A DNA stretch of 33,186 bases from contig DAOVQG010000012.1 in NCBI GenBank assembly GCA_030628805.1, positions 1 through 33,186 on the forward strand, read 5' to 3'. Positions 30,611 through 33,186 of this stretch are shown here, one piece after another. The translations under genes and the position numbers were made by a program. Source of the DNA: JAGMDK01 sp023128695. Its GTDB lineage: Bacteria > Planctomycetota > Phycisphaerae > UBA1845 > Fen-1342. Under the pieces are notes generated by a model that saw only the letters and a list, made by a program, of their open reading frames with translations, was not told the DNA's origin and did no database searches. Position 1 is the stretch's first letter, and the number at the start of each line of letters is the position of its first letter.

Positions 30611-32127
30611 AGCGGTTCCTCCCGCAGCCAGGGCATGGTGGCGTAGAATAGTTCGCCGATGGATTTCAGGTCGTGGACCATCATCGCCAGGCGTTCGAGG
30701 CCGAGGCCCCAGGCCAGCACGCGGTCGGTGATGCCGACGGGCAGCGTAACCTCCGGGCGGAAGATGCCGGAGCCGCCCATCTCGACCCAGTCCCGGCGGT
30801 TCTCCAGGTAAAGGAGAACTTCCGCCGAGGGCTCCGTGTAGGGGAAGAAGCTCGGCACCACTTTGACCTTCGGGAAACCCATCTTGTGGTAGAACGCCGA
30901 GAGTGTGCCGACCAGATTCGCCAGGCTGGCGTGTTTGTCCACGATGATGCCGTCCACCTGGTGGAAGACCGGCAGGTGTTTGTAGTCCGCCGTCTCGCGG
31001 CGGAAGACCGGGCCGATGATGAAATACTTGCCGGGGCGTCCCTGGGTGTGCCGTGCGAGAGCTCGGATCGTGGCTGACGTTGTGTGGGTGCGCAGGACCG
31101 GCTTGTGGGCCAGGTCGCGGCTCCAGCGGTATTGCCAGCCCGTGGAGCCGGTGTCGCCGCCGTTTTCGTGCGTGTTCTTGATCCGCTCGACGTACTGTTC
31201 GTCCGGCAATTGACAGTGATCCGGACGGCCGACATAAAAGGTGTCCTGCATGTCGCGGGCCGGATGATCCTGTGGCTGGAACAGGGCGTCGAAATCCCAG
31301 AAGCTCGACTCGACCCACGGGCTGACGATCTCCTCGAAGCCCATTTCGAGGAATACTCGCCGCACGCGGTCGATCGTGCGTTGGAACGGGTGTTCCTTGC
31401 CGGGATAGAGTTTCTTGGCCGCCAGCGTGACGTCGTAAGGCTGAATCTCGACCTCACGCCAACCACCTTCGGCGAGCAGTTCCGGCGTAAGTTGCGTGAC
31501 CTTCTTGCGCCCCTTGACGCCGCCGGCCAGCAACTCGCGACCGGCGTCGGTGAGCCGCACGCGGCGTTCGGTGCGTTCCTTGATGACCAGAAAGCCCTTG
31601 CGTTTGGAGAGCAGCTTGAGCGCGTCAGCGACCGGCAGCCCTTCGGCTTCCAGTTCGGGCCGCCGCGCGACACGTCCGCCGGCTAAGGCCTTAATCAGTT
31701 GCTCGTCGGCCGTCGGCGGCCCATCGGCGGCGGGCGCAGCGTCGGCGAGAACCAGCATGTCTTCTTCCTTGCGAGCCCACTTGCGCTGGTTGAGCCAGCG
31801 GAGTGCCCCCCCGACCTGCGACGCCGTGAGATCACAATGGTTGGGCACCTCCGTGAGCTTGCAGCGGCCACCTTGTCCTGCCAGCACGCCGACGATGACC
31901 CGTTCCGGTAATGGAATATCGATCGTGTATTCGGCTTCTGGCCCGAGACGTAGTTCCTGGTAGGCGTTTTCCTCAATTGCGATATACCCGGCATCCTGGA
32001 GAGACTCACAGGTAGCGGAAACCAGCGATTGATCCATACGAAGCGTATTGGCCAAGCCCGGTATCACGTCGGGGCCGGTCACCTTGAGCTGCATCAGAAC
32101 ATCTACTTGGCTTTGCGGCAATTCCAT
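30598..32127 (-). CDS. pheS: phenylalanyl-tRNA synthetase alpha subunit, archaeal/eukaryotic type
   Basis: A 509-residue protein starting MELPQSQVDVLMQLK, with GAGGTGA six bases upstream. The N-terminal 230 residues are a series of winged-helix-like segments, as in archaeal/eukaryotic PheS and unlike the coiled coil of typical bacterial PheS. The class II catalytic domain follows: FWDFDALFQPQDHPARDMQDTFYV, LRTHTTSATIRAL, motif 2 IIGPVFRRETAD, FHQVDGIIVDK and motif 3 GLGLERLAMM. It catalyses attachment of Phe to its tRNA together with PheT, encoded downstream with overlapping ends. Confidence 0.96.
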   Translation of the reverse strand: MELPQSQVDVLMQLKVTGPDVIPGLANTLRMDQSLVSATCESLQDAGYIAIEENAYQELRLGPEAEYTIDIPLPERVIVGVLAGQGGRCKLTEVPNHCDLTASQVGGALRWLNQRKWARKEEDMLVLADAAPAADGPPTADEQLIKALAGGRVARRPELEAEGLPVADALKLLSKRKGFLVIKERTERRVRLTDAGRELLAGGVKGRKKVTQLTPELLAEGGWREVEIQPYDVTLAAKKLYPGKEHPFQRTIDRVRRVFLEMGFEEIVSPWVESSFWDFDALFQPQDHPARDMQDTFYVGRPDHCQLPDEQYVERIKNTHENGGDTGSTGWQYRWSRDLAHKPVLRTHTTSATIRALARHTQGRPGKYFIIGPVFRRETADYKHLPVFHQVDGIIVDKHASLANLVGTLSAFYHKMGFPKVKVVPSFFPYTEPSAEVLLYLENRRDWVEMGGSGIFRPEVTLPVGITDRVLAWGLGLERLAMMVHDLKSIGELFYATMPWLREEPLCRS

Positions 32128-32584
32128 CAGGCGTCACCTCGTTTTATTCAAAGGCTAGAGCAGTTTCAAAAAACATCTGGCGTCCGTTGGGAGGGCGAGG
32201 CTCCTGCCGAGCCGCGGCTCGCCGGGAGGCTCGCCCTCCCAAAGCAACGGACTTATACTGAAAGTGCTCTATTTGTGTATCGTAAGCATGCGCGGGACTC
32301 AAGGGTAAAGGCGGTTCGGCCGTAAGTTTTTCCGGAAGCTGCGCGAAATCGTCGCCGCCCGAAGCCCTCTGGGCGGACTTATACAGTCGGCTACTGATAA
32401 TAGCTGGGGGCAGTGTTTCCAAGAGACCTCTGGGGCGTGCCGCGAAAAAACCCGGCCGGCGGGTGCGTCGTCGAGTCCCGGGCGGGCATAAAATTGGTCG
32501 CTTTCAACAAGAGGAGGTGTGGCGCGTCCCTCACCGGCTGACTTCGACCCACGGCCCGGTGAATGCCTGAGGAGGCTAAGAAGC
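32128..32584. other. divergent intergenic region, pheS to small coiled-coil gene
   Basis: No gene is supported in this 457-bp region between divergent genes. It holds the palindromic repeat at 32182-32252 and a CCGCCC/GGGCGG hairpin (32355-32360 with 32371-32376). The promoters of pheST (-) and of the gene at 32585 (+) must lie here, but no clear -35/-10 pair could be assigned. Confidence 0.6.
32182..32252. repeat. palindromic dispersed-type repeat
   Basis: GTCCGTTGGGAGGGCGAG (32182-32199) is mirrored by CTCGCCCTCCC and CAACGGAC (32230-32252) with a small insertion, and the centre CCGAGCCGCGGCTCG is itself palindromic. GGGAGGGCGAGGCTC-type palindromes are familiar to me as repeated intergenic elements in planctomycete genomes; this is recall, not a search. 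Confidence 0.75.
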
Positions 32585-32863
32585 ATGAACGAAGCCGAAT
32601 TCCAGAAACGCCTGGCCGAACTCGTGAACGAGATCGACACATTACCGGCGGGCGAGCGGGATCGCCTGCACAGACTGGCCGCCGAGACCAAGAACCGTCA
32701 TGAGCAAATCAAGAAGAGCGTGAGCAACCTACAGGAGAGCATTGATTTCCTGCGGCTGGGCATCAAGTACATGCTGTTTGATCTCGAGGCGACCCGCCGG
32801 GAGAACTCCTACCTGCGGAAAATGCTCGAGCAGGACCCCAACGGCAACAACCAGGACGAATAA
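32585..32863 (+). CDS. small coiled-coil protein
   Basis: A 92-residue protein with AGGAGG at 32570-32575, nine bases before the ATG. It is almost entirely helical: FQKRLAELVNEIDTLPAGER, RLHRLAAETKNRHEQIKKSV, then LQESIDFLRLGIKYMLFDLE and ATRRENSYLRKMLEQDP. I recall similar small proteins in planctomycetes, but no function is known to me. A strong hairpin follows 105 nt downstream. Confidence 0.85.
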   Translation: MNEAEFQKRLAELVNEIDTLPAGERDRLHRLAAETKNRHEQIKKSVSNLQESIDFLRLGIKYMLFDLEATRRENSYLRKMLEQDPNGNNQDE

Positions 32864-32968
32864 GAGGACCCCCCAAGCCAGGCACGGCGTCTGTGTGGCA
32901 GGGGTCGTGCCGGATGACCCATAGCCGGCCGTCTGTGACGGATTTGTGACTCTCCTTTGTTCGACTCT

Positions 32969-32996
32969 GAGCCCGGCGGTGCTCGCCGCCGGGCTC
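32969..32996 (+). terminator. strong GC hairpin, probable terminator
   Basis: GAGCCCGGCGG (32969-32979) pairs perfectly over 11 bp with CCGCCGGGCTC (32986-32996) around a 6-nt loop. TCGCCTTATC follows rather than a pure T-run. It is well placed to end the transcript of the gene at 32585. Confidence 0.7.
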
Positions 32997-33039
32997 TCGC
33001 CTTATCAGTCCGCCGCAAAAGTCCTGCTGGTCAGGAAAT

Positions 33040-33186
33040 GTGGCGTCCGGGCTCTGTCCCGGACGTAGAATACGGGAAAGCGCTTCTCTACGTGTGGCAC
33101 CGGCATCCTGCCGGTGGAACGTCCGGTACGGAGCCCGGACGCTACATTGTGTGGCACCGGCATCCTGCCGGTGGAACGTCCGGTAC
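33040..33186. repeat. compound dispersed repeat, runs off the right edge
   Basis: A 38-bp unit occurs twice in direct orientation, at 33092-33129 and 33149-33186, each containing the palindrome CACCGGCA-TCC-TGCCGGTG. A second motif, GCGTCCGGGCTC, near 33044 recurs inverted in the 19-bp interval (33130-33148). The arrangement indicates nested dispersed repeats. Nothing coding is visible between the hairpin at 32996 and the window end. Confidence 0.8.

Noticed and set aside
30611..31318. Upstream extension of the pheT frame
   Set aside because: The extension overlaps pheS in another frame and is Arg/Pro/Gly rich. The GTG at 30610 has a strong ribosome binding site and the expected protein start.
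33092..33186. Two 38-bp direct repeats read as a CRISPR fragment
   Set aside because: Only two copies, the 19-bp interval contains part of another dispersed palindrome, and no cas genes are nearby.

Overview
The window is dominated by a large gas vesicle (gvp) gene cluster on the + strand, followed by a short accessory block on the + strand and then a cdc48-like gene and a pheST operon on the - strand. DNA is GC-rich and bacterial in style. Several dispersed repeats (for example the GGGAGGGCGAGGCTC-type palindrome near 32.2 kb) and a small coiled-coil gene at 32.6 kb resemble what is common in Planctomycetota. I infer a planctomycete or PVC-group bacterium with moderate confidence; the archaeal/eukaryotic-type phenylalanyl-tRNA synthetase is unusual for a bacterium. 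No rRNA or tRNA gene was seen.

Layout: 1-1.8 kb, small charged helical proteins, including a left-truncated protein made of 18-residue repeats and a tandem duplicate pair. 1.95-6.6 kb, a family of cysteine-rich proteins built from DnaJ-type CxxCxGxG zinc-finger motifs but lacking J domains, interspersed with small zinc-ribbon proteins and a pair of small helical proteins. 6.9-15.5 kb, the recognisable gas vesicle core: gvpN, a small winged-helix-like gene, GvpF/L fused to a J domain, a second GvpF/L, gvpG, gvpO, a double ArsA/Get3-like ATPase, gvpJ with a zinc-ribbon tail, an Hsp20, gvpK, a third GvpF/L and gvpM. 15.5-18.9 kb, a DnaK (Hsp70), a PH/GRAM-like plus Hsp20 fusion and another Hsp20. 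18.9-24.9 kb, a DUF445 membrane protein, a small protein, ThpR, a TIR-like protein, two YkgJ-like cysteine-cluster proteins, an IscA-like protein without cysteines, and a second ArsA/Get3-like double ATPase that is visibly AT-richer than its surroundings. 25.2-28.1 kb (-), a CDC48-type AAA+ ATPase and a tightly coupled upstream gene. 28.7-32.1 kb (-), pheT and pheS. 32.6 kb (+), a small coiled-coil gene, a hairpin and dispersed repeats.

How it may work together: the cluster encodes separated parts of an Hsp70 machine next to gas vesicle assembly proteins. The J domain is on a GvpF/L protein, the DnaJ-type zinc-finger modules are on separate proteins, and DnaK is in the same run of genes. Three Hsp20 proteins, two Get3-like ATPases and a CDC48 segregase/unfoldase add further chaperone capacity. 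My main hypothesis is a dedicated, split Hsp70/J-protein system for handling the very hydrophobic GvpA-family shell proteins. The functional link is inference; the domains and gene order are visible in the sequence. No major shell gene gvpA was found here (only the minor paralogues gvpJ and gvpM), so the cluster probably continues to the left of the window.
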